Shown one piece after another: positions 44,850 to 56,224 of a stretch of DNA of 64,000 nt (positions are counted from its first letter, which is position 1; every line of letters starts with the position of its first letter). This DNA comes from Desmodus rotundus (taxonomy: Eukaryota > Chordata > Mammalia > Chiroptera > Phyllostomidae). The position numbers and the translations under genes are program-made. Location: the NCBI RefSeq assembly GCF_022682495.2, contig NC_071389.1, positions 13,631,199 through 13,695,198 of the forward strand, in the 5' to 3' direction. The notes under the pieces are model-generated. The model ran no database searches, had not been told where the DNA came from, and saw nothing but the letters and a program-made list of their open reading frames with translations.

Positions 44850-45050
44850 TAATAATAGCTCAGGTTTACCAAGGGCTCACTCTGTGCCAGACACCATTCC
44901 AAGTCCTTAATGATGAATCTGCACCACAACACTATGAGGTGGGTCCTATTAGTGTCCTGTCTTTTAGGTAAGGAAAGCAAGGCACGCAGAGTTAAGGGAC
45001 TTGCCCGTGGTGGCCAGGCGGTCAGCGGCAGAGCCTAAATAATTATGTCA
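44850..45050 (-). repeat. MIR SINE, reverse strand
   Basis: 'gggctcactctgtgccagacacc' and 'gcagagttaagggacttgccc'. Confidence 0.8.
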
Positions 45051-45269
45051 CTGCATACTCGGGGCTTAGTATTGGCCGGCACAAGCCTTCCGCGGAGGTC
45101 AGGGGGGCTGTGCAGATAGGCCCGTCCCCACCACAGCCTGGCTGGGTGACAGCAGCCTTTGGGGCCCCTTATACTGAACGGTACGTTGACCAGTTAGGAA
45201 GCTCCCCCGTTGTCACGTGCCAGTGGGTCACATGGGAGAAGAGGCATCAGTTCTGGGCGTGGCAAACTC

Positions 45270-45465
45270 GGCCCACAACCCTTTCCAAGCTGTGTGGCCA
45301 GGCTCTACCGGGAGACCTCAGTTCTCTGAGCCTCAGTGTCCTCGCCTTCAAAATGGGCACGTCCCTTTCATTCCAGCGTTGCCTGGTGGTTTCTGGATTA
45401 GAGATGATGCCATGAAGCACCTAGGACCTAGTAGGTGAGCAATTACATGACAGCTGGGCTTTAAA
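45270..45465 (+). repeat. MIR SINE
   Basis: 'tctctgagcctcagtgtcctcgcc' and 'cacctaggacctagtaggtgagc'. Confidence 0.75.
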
Positions 45466-45479
45466 TAAAATCGGATGGT

Positions 45480-46045
45480 GTGTTAATTTCTTGTTGCTGC
45501 TATACCAAAATCCTGCAAACTTAGCAACTTGGAATGACACGCAGTTGTCACCTTAGAGTTCCATAGGTCCGGAGTCCAGGCCAGATCTCATTCGGCTAAA
45601 AGCAAGGTGGCGGCAGGCTGTGTTCCTTTCTGAGGCTCCATGGGATGACCCATTTCCTGGCTCGTTTCGGTGGTGGCAGAATTCAGTTCCACGTGGTTGT
45701 AGGAGGGAGGGCTCCGTTTCCTGGCTGCCTGTTGGCTGAAAGCTGACCTCTCTCCGGGCCTTACCCATGGCCCCTGCATCTCAGAAGCAGCAAAGGGGCA
45801 TCGAGTACTCCTCACACTCCAGCTCTCTGCTCTCTGACCCTTAGCTGGAAAAGTTTCCCCTCTTTTAAAGGCTCAAGTGATTAGATTGGGTCTACCTGGG
45901 TAATCCAGGATAATCTTCCATCTCAAGAGCCACAACCTTAATCACATCTGCGAAGTCCCTTTTGCCATGTAAGGTAACATATCCACAGACCCCAGGGGCG
46001 GGACGTGGACATCTTTGGGGGCCGTTATTCTGCCCATCCCATCGG
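45480..46045 (-). repeat. MLT1-type LTR (ERVL-MaLR relic), reverse strand
   Basis: 'tgttaatttcttgttgctgc' at the left, then 'gggtaatccaggataatcttcc', 'cttttgccatgtaaggtaac' and 'gacgtggacatctttggggg' at the right match reversed MLT1. It is an ancient solitary LTR with no viral coding sequence beside it. Confidence 0.75.
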
Positions 46046-46069
46046 CACTGGCAGGGGCCTTGAAGTTCC

Positions 46070-46185
46070 GCTAGTGCAAACACCTCCTTTTATAGAGGGG
46101 AAAGCTGACACCCAGAGAGGTTCCTGAGTGGCTGCCCAAGATCACACAGCAGCTCCTTGGCAGAGCCGGCCTCCAGCAGCCTGGC
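46070..46185 (-). repeat. MIR fragment, reverse strand
   Basis: 'ccttttatagaggggaaagctg' and 'aagatcacacagcagctcc'. Confidence 0.65.
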
Positions 46186-46524
46186 CAGGTAACACCACTC
46201 CACATGGCTTTCTCATCGAAAGGCTTTCAACTTTCCAAAGCCCCGTCTGCCACCGTGTTCTCCTCTGATCCTCCCGCCCTCCTGGGCGGCGGGCACACCG
46301 TGGCTCAGCCTCTGGAACTGGCATGAGCATGTACTCACTTACCTCTCTCCCCAGGGGTGGCAGGAATCAGAGAGAATGGGGCCAAAAAAGCCCCTGGTGA
46401 GGCCCGTGCCTGGGGAAAGGAAGAGAGAGGGAGAGGGCACTTCCCTCCCTGGGCCAAGCCCTCTGAAGGCATTGTCCTCTTTGATCCTCCCAAGCATTCT
46501 GCAGGGAAGGCATTGCCGACATGG

Positions 46525-47010
46525 AGTATCAGTTAAGATTGGCTTTGGCTGCGTGTAACAGGAAGAAAAATAACAGATAGCCGCTGCCACAGTAATGCTG
46601 TTTAACAATCGGCCATAAAACCAATGGTGGAAAAACAAGAAGCACTTATTTAGCTCAAGAGTCTCCGGGTAGGCTGGACAGGTCCTGGCGGGGAGTATTC
46701 ACATGTTTGCATTCTGCTAGGGCTTTATTGCATGTTTGGGGTTGACTGCTGTCAGCTGGTTAGGAGTGGCCCTGGCTGGGACAACTGGAACAACAACTCT
46801 GCTCCGTGTGTCTTGGCCTCCAGCAGGTCAGCCTGGGCATGTTCTCTCTTGGGCAATCACAGGGAACCAGGAGAGTGGGCAGATACATGCCAAGGGGTTT
46901 CTTAAGCCTCTGCTTATGGCGTATTTGCTTATATCCCATTGGCCAAAGCAAGTCACATGGCCAAGCCCAGAATCAGAGGCAGTAGGGACTACACAAGTTA
47001 CAGAGCAAAG
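46525..47010. repeat. LTR-like interspersed repeat, family not assigned
   Basis: 'ctttggctgcgtgtaacagg', 'tgcttatatcccattggcc' and 'agtcacatggccaagccc' are stock phrases of an old mammalian repeat. Confidence 0.5.
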
Positions 47011-47029
47011 GGTGTAGATGTAGGGAGGC

Positions 47030-47440
47030 GATTGCCACAACCAGTCCACCCTCGTGGCTTAGACAAAATGGAGGTTTGTTTTTCTTATGTAAAGGATGTC
47101 ACAAGATAGGAGTTAGGACAGCTCCATGCAGCCATCAGGGATCCAGGCTTCTCGGCACACAGCTTTTTTATCTTTGTGGGCCAAAATGGCTGCAAGAGCT
47201 CCAGCTATCACTTCCATGTCCCAGGCAACAGGATGGAAGAAGGAGAGTGAGAAGGGTCAGACTCCTCCCTTTGAAGGAGTCTTCTAGAAGTCACACACTT
47301 CAGTTTATATCATAGGCAAGCACTTCTAGCTTATAACACGGCCACTTCTAGCTGCCAGAGCTTTTGGGGAAATGTAGTCTTTTATTTGGGCACAAGGTGC
47401 CTAGCCAGAGTTTTGTTAATTTGAGAATAAAGGATATTTG
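47030..47440. repeat. old interspersed repeat, family not assigned
   Basis: 'caaaatggctgcaagagctcc', 'agctatcacttccatgtccc' and 'ggggaaatgtagtctttta' match the elements at 893-1325 and 39140-39660. Confidence 0.55.
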
Positions 47441-47444
47441 GCAG

Positions 47445-47600
47445 GCAGTGAGTAGGTGTCTACCACACCCCATTTTATAGCTGAGGAACTTGGGCTCAGA
47501 GAGAGAAATAACTTGCCTGAGGTCGCACAGTCACCTGTCCTAAGAGACCCGGGATCTGAACCCTGAACGCTGCCTCCTCTCCCCTGCACCACCATCACCA
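47445..47600 (-). repeat. MIR SINE, reverse strand
   Basis: 'cattttatagctgaggaacttggg' and 'ggtcgcacagtcacc'. Confidence 0.75.
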
Positions 47601-47659
47601 CCCCTTTTCACAAGCCTCTGCTGAGCATTCAGCTACTCGCACAGCTGTTTGAGATGTGG

Positions 47660-47815
47660 CTGGCGTTCCCTGACCCCTCACTGTGGGCCCAGTCCTTTAT
47701 GTTCGGGTCTTCATTTAACCTCCCAACACCCCTGCCATTGTCCGCATTCTGCAGAGGAGTAACCAGGTAGACTCTCTGGGCTACCTGATTTGAGGCCCAG
47801 GCTCTTGCCATCTTG
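47660..47815 (-). repeat. MIR fragment, reverse strand
   Basis: 'gtccgcattctgcagaggagtaacc'. Confidence 0.55.
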
Positions 47816-47964
47816 CTGATCCAGGGGCTGGGTAGGAAGGACTGGGTTCCCGCGGCAGACACAGGTGGGATCGAGGCCGTTCAGCAGCCCACTGGGTGAT
47901 GAGATGTGCCCACAGCGCCCAGCTCAGGGCCAGGCAGTCAGGGAGGGAGAAAGCAGCCTGGTCC

Positions 47965-48125
47965 CCACCTGATCCGGACCCCAGCCCTGCCGCCTGTGAG
48001 CTGAGGCACTCCTGGCAAGAGACTTGGTCTGACTCTCACTTTCCTCGTCTGTGAAATGAGGGGATTAACCCCTCCTCCACCTGCGTGTGTGGCAGCCCGT
48101 GAATCTACGCTGAATGAAGGGAAGA
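47965..48125 (+). repeat. MIR SINE
   Basis: 'ctctcactttcctcgtctgtgaaatgagg'. Confidence 0.7.
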
Positions 48126-48129
48126 ATGA

Positions 48130-49025
48130 ATGAGCAGAGGAAAAGCCAACTGCCACCTGCTTTTCTCAGGTTCAAGAAAAAAGTATAACATCTCCTGAGC
48201 CCTTTTTTGTGTGTTTTTTGTTTGTTTTTCTGTCCGTTTTTTGTCCCAACATGTGTTCCACAGATCACAGGTTCCAAATGACATGAATAACTATTATGTG
48301 AGAAAAGGGTTTGGAAGCCAGATGACACTTACACTGCCTGGTTAAACCGGGTGTCCCCCTGCAGGCCCCCTCAGAGCTTTTACAGTGGGGTGCGCGGGGT
48401 GCGTCTCACAAGCTGGGCTCCAGAACTCCCTGTGTCTCAAACTTTCTGGGCCACAGAACACTTTTTCTTAATAGAAAAGTGCCACCCCAGCGCCAGTCCT
48501 CAGCTTTTCCTTTTCTCTGCCCCACACACCTCGCCAAGAACCTTGGTCCAATCAGAAAAAACCCAGGCCCATTTCTGGAAGAGTTTTATCTGTGCGAATT
48601 CTGTTGTAAGAACTAGGATCGGGTCTCCCAGAACTGCGGTCGGGTCGTTAGAGTTAACCGCATTGCTACAGGTTTAAGAGACAGACACTGCAAACAGCTC
48701 TCCTCTTACCGGCCAGAAGCTCTCGGAGCCCTCTCTCGGGTCAGGAGTTCCTGCTGCAGACCCTGGAGGGCGTGAGCACAGGGGTGGACAAGGGGTGTGG
48801 GGTTGCAGGCCGGCTGCTCCGCAAGAAGCCCCATGACATGGCAGCAGGTCGGGTCACAGGTGGACACAAGGGTCTGGGGGAGAGCGAACTGTTAATGACT
48901 GTCATACAAGCCACGCTGTCTTGCCCTGGCTGCTACCTGAAGCCATCACTCCAGGGTCTGGCCCCAAGGTCAGTGCACTCAGCCAGGTTCCTCAAGGGGC
49001 TAGAAATGGTGAGAGCCTGCTTTTC
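48130..49025. other. single-copy intronic sequence
   Basis: A T-rich block at 48200-48245 and varied single-copy DNA; no repeat family recognised. Confidence 0.4.
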
Positions 49026-49029
49026 CTTC

Positions 49030-49510
49030 CTTCCTTCAGCAAATATCAACCAAGTACCTGCTCTGAGCCACACACTGTTCCAGGCACTAGGAATAAAGGA
49101 TTGAATACAAGAGACCGCGTCCCTGCTCTCAGAAATGTTAATGCTATAATGAAAAGAAAGTGGGCAGGAGATGGTGAGCAACTGGGGAAGTCAGGGAGGG
49201 CCTCTCTGAGGAGGCAGCAGTTTAGCTGAGACCTGAGTGAAGAGGAGGAGCTGGCCGTGGGATTTGGGGGAAGAGGATACCAAGCAGAAACACTGTGAGG
49301 CCAAGACCCTGAGAAAGGAATGACCTTGGTATGATTGGGAACAGAAAGGCAGCCAGTGTGGATGGCGCTTAGGAGTGAGGGGGTGGGTGGCAGGAGGTGC
49401 CAGGTGCCAGGTGCCAGGCAGGTGGGCCTTGTGGGCCCTGTGGAGCATCCGTGTTTTATCCAGGGGCAGTGAGAAGCTGCTGCGGGCTATCGGCGGGAGT
49501 GAAGATGTCA
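49030..49510 (-). repeat. L2 LINE 3' region, reverse strand
   Basis: Nearly 500 bp in reversed L2 order: 'agtacctgctctgagccac', 'gaggcagcagtttagctgagacc', 'ccttgtgggccctgtggagc'. A small GGTGCCA triplication lies at 49395-49418. Confidence 0.85.
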
Positions 49511-50560
49511 GGCTGCGGGATCTGAGAGTCTGAGGCGGGGGGTCCCAGACTGCCCAATGCCCAGTGACTTCCCACTCTCTCTAAGCTCATGGGGTCCTCC
49601 AACTGGAAAAAGAATAAAGGCTGAATGTAGGGGTCTCCTTCATTCCTCAGAGCTCAGGGCTGGGGAGGCAAAGCTGAGCAGGGCCAGGGTCACAGGCCTC
49701 CAGACTTCCTGCCTGTCAAAGGACCCTGGTCCCAGAAGGCCCTGGAGACCACCTCGTCAACCCCTCCATGCCTTGAGGGGAAACGGAGGCACACGCAGAA
49801 GTCTCAGCTAATGAAGGGACGGGATGCTCCCCCAGGGCTCTCTGGAGGCCACAGGGCCCCTGACCACCTGCTCTAGCCAAGCAGGCCCCGCCTGGCTGGC
49901 CTCCCTCCTTCCCCTCTCGGCCACAAGCCTCTTTTGTGCTTGCTCCCTGGGGCTCCATCTCCTTGCAGGGGTCACAGGACATCACTGACCCCATCGCCCT
50001 GCCAGCATGCCCGGCTGGTAATTGAAAATACCAGAATTCCCCGAAGACCAACTTACAGGGAAACCTGACACCCCAGGGTGGGCAGCGGGCGGCAGGAGGG
50101 ACAGGAGAACATCCAGCTGTTCCCTTTTCTCCGCTGTTAATCCCCCTGGATTCCGGGAGAAAGACCAGCCCTGCTGGGGCCCCCTTGGCCAGCCTTGATC
50201 ATCTTCCCAGCAATGCCGCCTCCTTGCCACACCCAGGGACATGGGGCTTACAGGATCAGAGCCAGGCTAGCTGCCTGTAACCCAAGTCTGCCAGCTAAGC
50301 CCGCCAGGCCCAGACCCCCGTGGCAGTGGGCGGGGGGGGGCCTGCCCCCACAAACAGCTGAGCCGGAGCCAGGCAGGCCGGGTGGGCGAGGTGAGTCAAC
50401 AGGAGCTAGGTGAAGTTAGCCTTACGGCAACAGGATGGGACCTGGAGCAGGGTGTCCTCAGAGCCCTCTGGGGTCCGCTGCTTCGCAGACCACCCCGGGC
50501 AGCGAGCATCAGCCACAGCCACGGGCGGGGAAAGGATACGCTGGACCCAGTGGGCCTGGA
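49510..50560. other. single-copy intronic sequence
   Basis: GC-rich; nothing recognised. A G run stands at 50332-50340. Confidence 0.4.
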
Positions 50561-50564
50561 CTCA

Positions 50565-50770
50565 CACCCCAGCTCCATTGCCTGCTAACTGGGCGGCTTT
50601 GGGCGAAGTACTTCACACCTCAGTGCCTCCCCTTCCTCGTCCATAGAATGGGTATGATAATAATAACAGCCTCGTGGGGCTGACAAACAGGTAAATGAGG
50701 TAACTGACATAAAGCATTGGAAAAAGGACCCGGCGTAGAGTGAACAAGGAAGTGTTAGGTGTTAGCTGTG
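50565..50770 (+). repeat. MIR SINE
   Basis: 'cctcagtgcctccccttcctcgtcc' and 'aatgggtatgataataataac'. Confidence 0.8.
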
Positions 50771-51069
50771 CGGCTTTTTTTCCTTTTTTGTGCTGGGCAT
50801 CATTGGACATACAGGGACCGTCAAGATGACAAGCTTGACGACAGCCTGTGTGTTAGTGGGGGAGCAGGTCATCCTGTGGCTCTCTGGTGCCTCCGAACAG
50901 GGCAAGGGCCTTGGCCTGGAGGTCGGCCCGCCTGCTCAGTGGCCTCGGCCCTGCGCCCCTTGGGACTATTTGTACCTCTGTTTCAAGACTACCTGAGCCT
51001 GAGGGCCCCAGGGACGGGTTAGAGTGAGCAGTGAGAGGGGCAGTCCTGGGCAGAGCCAGGTTGTGAGAA

Positions 51070-51188
51070 GCAGCGTAGTGGGCAGAAAATGCGCTGGACT
51101 AGCTGGTCTGGGCTCTGGTCCCCGCCCCATCTTTACCTGCTAGGGGACCTTGGACACGTCACTTCCCTCCTCTACCCTGAACCTGCTA
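51070..51188 (+). repeat. MIR fragment
   Basis: 'ctaggggaccttggacacgtcac' in a degraded head-to-core copy. Confidence 0.6.
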
Positions 51189-51189
51189 T

Positions 51190-51335
51190 TCTAGTGGGGT
51201 CCAGCAACACGCGCACGCCTGGGGCTTGTCAGAACTGCCGACTCTCGGGCCCCACCCCAGACCTGTGGAGTCGGAACCTCTGCCGGGGGAGCCCAGCAAT
51301 GCGAGTTTTCACACAGCTGCCTGTGCCCCTCAGTT
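51190..51335 (+). mobile_element. MER5-type hAT relic
   Basis: 'gactctcgggccccaccccagacc' is the MER5A core phrase. Confidence 0.75.
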
Positions 51336-51626
51336 TGAACAGCGCAGTAATCTGTGCAGATACCGTCTACCGCTTTTCTTCATCGTTGGGAGGAGAAATC
51401 AAAGGGAAAGAGGTGAAGGGAGGAACAGTGTCCCTTCTTGGGCCTGGATCACCTTGGCCGAGTCCCACAGTGGGGACACCTGGGGCCCTGCATGGGTCCA
51501 TCTGCACCCTGTTGGCTCCTCAGGGTGTGTGGCCTTGACTAGATGTTTCCTCTATCTGGTCCCACAGCTCCCTATGGGCACCCCATCATGCCCACTCCAA
51601 ACCCTGACCTCTGACCTCTCTTCCAG

Positions 51627-51751
51627 CTCCGTCGGCTGTGTCCATCATGCACCAGGTGAGCCGCACTGTGGACAGCATCACCCTATCGTGGTCCCAGCCC
51701 GACCAGCCCAATGGCGTCATCCTGGACTATGAGCTGCAGTACTATGAGAAG
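51627..51751 (+). CDS. EPHB2: EPHB2 exon 6: second FN3 domain, first part
   Basis: This 125-bp exon completes the split Ala codon and encodes 41 codons (about human 436-476), ending exactly on a codon boundary (phase 2 in, 0 out). The peptide starts [18 protein letters not shown] and ends YELQYYEK; it supplies strands A-C of FN3-2, with the conserved Trp in LSWSQP. The FN3 domain is split between this exon and the next, as in other Eph genes. The acceptor is ttccag. The donor gtacct is weak: it lacks the usual A at +4 and G at +5, and a C-rich CCCCCA repeat begins about 24 bp downstream. Confidence 0.97.
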
Positions 51752-51774
51752 GTACCTAAGCTCCTGGCACTCTC

Positions 51775-51804
51775 CCCACCCCCACCCCCACCCCCACCCC
51801 CCCT
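51775..51804. repeat. (CCCCCA)n hexanucleotide repeat
   Basis: Four to five units start about 24 bp after the exon 6 donor. Confidence 0.85.
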
Positions 51805-51859
51805 AGGGCACCTCCCAGGCGGGGGCCTGGGGTCCTGCTGCCCTGCGCAACCAGACACA

Positions 51860-51990
51860 CCCATGAAACAGAAAGCACTGGCCTCAGAGTTAGACCCCCT
51901 AACTCTGGCTTCACTCCTCCCTGGCTGTGAGACCTCAGGTGGGTGCCTTGACCTCTCTGAGTCTTGCTTTTCCGGACTGGGGGATCAGGC
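51860..51990 (+). repeat. MIR SINE
   Basis: 'aagcactggcctcagagttag' and 'tggctgtgagacctcaggtgg'. Confidence 0.65.
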
Positions 51991-52314
51991 CAGCCGTCTC
52001 AGGAAAACACAGTGCTCACAGCCCTTTCCCCACCAAGATCCCCACATCTTGACTTCAGCTGTCCTCACGTTCTACTAAGCAGTAATTGGGCAGTCACCCA
52101 TTGCAAAGCAGAGATTTGGAACCGCTCGAGACAGTTTCTGCCCAGAGAGTAGAACTTCCTCCTGTGTTGCCCTGATTCCAGCTACAACACTTGTTTTCGT
52201 TTGCCTGAGTTCCCTTTGTATGGAGAGAGTGGCTTCTCTTTGAGCTTTTAAATCAGACCTTTGCGACTCCCTTTAGGAAGCTCTAAGGGCCGGGGACCCA
52301 AGGTTGGAAGCCAC

Positions 52315-52520
52315 TGGTGGAGTAGAAGGAGCACTGGACTGGAAGTGAGAAGCTGTAGGTTCAAATCGCAGCTCCATCCATAGCCAGCTATGTGACCTTA
52401 GGCAGGCGTCTTTCCTCTCTGAGCCTTAGTTTCCTCCTCTGTCAAGGGCAAATGAGACCACCGCTCTTACGTGGGGGCTGTGGGGGTCAAAGAAAAAAAG
52501 CAGCTATAGTGCCAAGTGGG
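52315..52520 (+). repeat. MIR SINE
   Basis: 'agctatgtgaccttaggcagg' and 'gagccttagtttcctcctctg'. Confidence 0.82.
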
Positions 52521-53035
52521 TGCCTGGACCTCAGCAAAGTGGAGTGTGCTTTCCTTCTCTCCCTCTTCTCCCCTGCCTGCATCATGGTGGTCAAGGGCTG
52601 CACGATGGGCGGCCTGGTGAGCTAAGCACACCTAAATGTGAGACCTGCAAATACAGGGGCCCAGACAGAGCAGCTGGACGTCAGAGGCCCAGAAAGCTCT
52701 CTTTTGACTCATGACTTTTCTTACCTGTCCCCCGAGGCACCAAAGAGCCGCAGAAGCTGCAGGAGCCCCTGGAAAAGATTTCACTGGGCTCCCTTTCAGA
52801 CTATGGTATAAATGACTACAGGAAGTGCTTTAGTTGAGGCCACGCCCACCAGGAACTGGAAATGGATGGAAAGGCTCCCCCTAAGGGCTAAGAGGAAATG
52901 AGGTGGAGGTAGTTCCAGCCAGCCCTGCTGGAGCTCTGCCTCCTGAGGCCCAGCCAGGCCCTTCCCCTCTACTAGCTGCTGGGTCACCCAAACCTTAATG
53001 AGTCTCAGGGGTTCATCGCATACCTCTCCAGCCTC
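52520..53035. other. single-copy intronic sequence
   Basis: Nothing recognised. Confidence 0.4.
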
Positions 53036-53039
53036 ACAC

Positions 53040-53205
53040 AACTGGTTTATTATTATTTCCTTGACCCCCCACCTCCTCTTGGCAATGCATTCCTAGAGGC
53101 CAGGGACCACATCTATCTCTTTCACCACATTCTTCCCAGCACCCTGGGCCTGGCACCGAGGATACACTTGATAGATGTTGGTTGAATGAGTAAGTGATGA
53201 ATCCC
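53040..53205 (+). repeat. L2 LINE 3' end
   Basis: 'tagaggccagggaccacatc' and 'atagatgttggttgaatgag'. Confidence 0.75.
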
Positions 53206-53424
53206 TTCCATGGTGGCTCTTCAAGGGTGGAGACCTTGCCTTTTCTCTGCTGTGTCCCCAGGGGATGATGTGAGGGATGCTGCTCTATCCCTTGTAGGGC
53301 CCTGGAGGGCCTTGAAGGAGCCGGCTTTGAAGGAGCTGGCCTCAAAGGTAGCAGGACCAGCTGCTGCCAGGCCCGGGAAGCCCCAGGCCCTGCAGGGGCA
53401 ATCATGTCCACTTCCTCTGGCAGG

Positions 53425-53560
53425 GAGAGCTTAGCAACTCAGAATTCAAAAAGAAAAAAAAACTAATTAAGAAGGTTTATGATTAAATGAAACCGAAAGT
53501 GTTTGTCCCCAAAGACAGGATCGGAAATGAGGAATCCCGGCACAGGTCCTGCCCACGACC
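53425..53560. promoter_or_regulatory. candidate regulatory element, AT-rich single-copy
   Basis: A tract 'ctaattaagaaggtttatg' with an A-run lies between GC-rich blocks; no repeat identity. Function inferred only. Confidence 0.2.
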
Positions 53561-53694
53561 CATTTCCTACCCAGACGGGCGGCAGTGGGAGGCTGACGGA
53601 GGTGTGAACCAGGAGGCAGCTCTGCCCTACTTTCCACCGCGGCCCGGGCATCCCCAGGCCCTCGCCAGAGGTGGAGGAGCAGTGGGCCTTGCAG

Positions 53695-53895
53695 CAACCA
53701 CCGTTACCACCTGCTCACGTTTCACAAGTGCTCGCTCTGTGCTGAGCATATCACTCCCATTACCTCATTCGTTCTCTTAGTGTTGCTACTCACCGCATTG
53801 GGCAGGAAAGGGAATTGAGGCGCAGAGCAGCTGTGTGACTTGTCTAAGAGTGCCCACCTGCCCAGTGGCAGAGCAGGGGTTTGGACCCGGGCTCT
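53695..53895 (-). repeat. MIR SINE, reverse strand
   Basis: 'gtgctcgctctgtgctgagc' and 'gtgtgacttgtctaagagtgcc'. Confidence 0.78.
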
Positions 53896-54069
53896 CACTC
53901 TTCATTTGGCTCTCCTGCCTCCCAGTGTTCTCCCAGGGATAACCTTTGAGAGGTGGACAGGACCAGACTCTGACGTGGGAGTTTCAGCATAAGAGGAGGA
54001 CAGGCTTGCAGTATGGCTAGGAGACACATAGCCCTTCTTCTAGCAGCCCCTCCTCCCAGGGCCTGGGTG

Positions 54070-55100
54070 CAGAAAGAGACTGGCTGGATCAACATTCCCT
54101 GTCACCGACTTTGGACTGGGTGCCAGGAATACCAGGAGTAACCAGGCATGCCTGGAGGCCTTCTCTTCACAGTCCAGGGGAAAAGTCAAGTTCAGATACA
54201 AGTAACCATTAGACAAGATGTGATACAAGCCACAGAAATGCCAGCAAGGTTCCATGGGGGCACTAAGGAGGAGCCCATAATCCTGGCACAGGTGAGAGGA
54301 AGTCTTCATTCAGATGATATTTGAGCTGAGCCTTGAAAGATGCTAGGCGTTCACCAGACAGACAAGTTGATGAGAGCAGGGTCATTCCAAGTGGCGAGAA
54401 CGGCATGTGCAAAGGCCCTGGGGCAGGAATGCACTGGCTGCACTCGGGGAACAGAGAAGGCGAGTGTGGCAGGAGCAACATGAACAAGGGAGGGATCCAT
54501 AGGGGTGGGATTTGGAAAGGGAGGCTGGGCCGATTGTGGTGGGCCTCTAGGCCTTTGGAGCTGGATTCAATTTAAAGTACCCTACGAAGCCCTCAAAGGT
54601 TTTGGATCATGTGATCTGACTCAGATTGCTTTAAAGATTCCTGTGGCTTGCCTTGTGGAGAATAGACTATAAGGGGTCCCGGGAACACAGGTGGACCCTA
54701 TATAGGGTTCCCATGGGACACCAAGTGAGAAATAATGGTGGCATGGAGTTGGAGAGTTGGCAGCAGAGATGGTGAGAAACTGACAGATTCAGACAATTAT
54801 TTCGAAACGCAGAGGATCAGGGAAGGGTGATGGTCAACTCCCATCAGGGTAGATGGTGGAGGCTTTTCCTGGGGCAGATATGGGATTGTGACTTGAAGGG
54901 GTAGGTGTGGTGCTTGCCAGGAGTGGGAAGGTGTAGCCAAGAACGGACAGGAGAGTGAGCCAAGGAAGAACAGAGTGGAAGGACAAGAGACTGGCAAGAT
55001 TTAAGGACAGAAAGAAAAAGCAGTTGGTCAAAGTGTTGGAGGAGATGCCGGCACAGGGGTGGGAGGAGAACCAGGCGTAGTTTCTGTCCCTGGCCCCTTG
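54070..55100 (-). repeat. L2 LINE 3' region, reverse strand, long
   Basis: Clear in the middle: 'tttgagctgagccttgaaagatg', 'catgtgcaaaggccctggggc', 'gatcatgtgatctgactcag', 'gagaaataatggtggcatgg'. The right part fades. Confidence 0.82.
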
Positions 55101-55179
55101 GGTGAGGGAGGCTCTGACATCCCAGCCACCACCTCTACCGTCCAGGATTAGCCCCACCTCCAGGGACGGGCAGCCAGGC

Positions 55180-55650
55180 TGCAAGTGGTGAGAGTTATTT
55201 CTGACAAGTCCACAGCCTGCTCTTACCTAATACTTCAGAATCCTCCTGGTGCCCACAATTGATTTCTTTAATGAATGCTCTAGATCTTCCCAAGTAGGGA
55301 GGTCAGATGCTGGCCATGCAGCTCCACGTGGGCCCCACCCCTACCTCCTTTCCTTCTTTAGAAAGGGCTCTTTTGGAGCAGGCTCTCCATTTGGCCTCTC
55401 CCCAGCTTCACTGGGATTTCCCAGCCCGCCTGGAGCCCGGAGCTGACAACCATTTTGCTGGAAATATTCTAGGGGCAGCTGACAAAAGGCGTCAGCTAGA
55501 CCAGGGCCGGCCTTTTCCGCCTGTTCCAGCATCCCAGAGGAGGTGGCCTCCTTTGGCACTTCCCCAAAGCACGGGTTCATGTTCCCTTTGGCTCCCTAAG
55601 AGCTCAAGAAGAAGAGTCATTTGTGAGGCCACCTATGGCGGACAGGCCCT
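55180..55650. other. single-copy intronic sequence
   Basis: Nothing recognised. Confidence 0.4.
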
Positions 55651-55654
55651 TGTA

Positions 55655-55865
55655 GGTCATGTCCATTTATGTATATATTCAACAGAAGTTTCTGCTTGGC
55701 AGAAGTGAAGGGAAAGGACATTCCAGGCAGAGGGAGCCCAGGTTGGGGCAGGAGGGGGTGAATGAAAGTCCAGGCTGCATTCCAGGTGTTGCCCAGTGTA
55801 CGTGGAGCAGTATCTGTGTGGGGAGGTTTGTTCATTCATTCGTTCACTCGTACATTCATTCTTCC
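55655..55865 (-). repeat. L2-like fragment with CATT-rich end
   Basis: 'aggacattccaggcagaggg' then 'gttcattcattcgttcactcg'. Confidence 0.55.
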
Positions 55866-55879
55866 ACGGGGTGGACGTC

Positions 55880-56130
55880 GGTGATGACAACAACAATGGG
55901 AATAGCCAACGCTCCTTACGTCCTTGTACGTGCTAGAAACTATGCTAAAGGCTTTCCCCATTATTTCCTGTTGAATCTCTACAACCACTGTGTGTGGCAT
56001 ATAGCGGCGTCATCCCATTTTAGAGATGTGAAAACTGAGGCTCATAGATCTTGAGCAATTGCACCCATTGTCTCGTTGGCCTTTAGTCTCTGGGTATGGG
56101 CTCAAACTATGAATTAGTGGGTTTCATACT
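55880..56130 (-). repeat. MIR SINE, reverse strand
   Basis: 'cattttagagatgtgaaaactgagg' with MIR flanks. Confidence 0.75.
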
Positions 56131-56224
56131 AAATTTCTTCCTCTAACCCCTTCGTGCTCCATCCTTATTCACATAAGGGTATACTCCTGGGGGGAGTGGG
56201 GAGTGGGGAGGGAAGGAAACTGTT

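Larger units (their letters stand above)
40164..51626 (+). other. EPHB2: EPHB2 intron 5
   Basis: An 11.5-kb intron packed with MIR and L2 fragments, two MER5-type hAT relics, an MLT1-type LTR and relatives, and a degenerate TG-rich tract, listed separately. It ends with a pyrimidine-rich tract and ttccag acceptor (51621-51626). No exon-like coding sequence was seen. Confidence 0.9.

Noticed and set aside
45480..46045. possible endogenous retrovirus with coding regions
   Set aside because: Only LTR-like sequence is present; no gag, pol or env-like open frame or primer-binding site is visible next to it.
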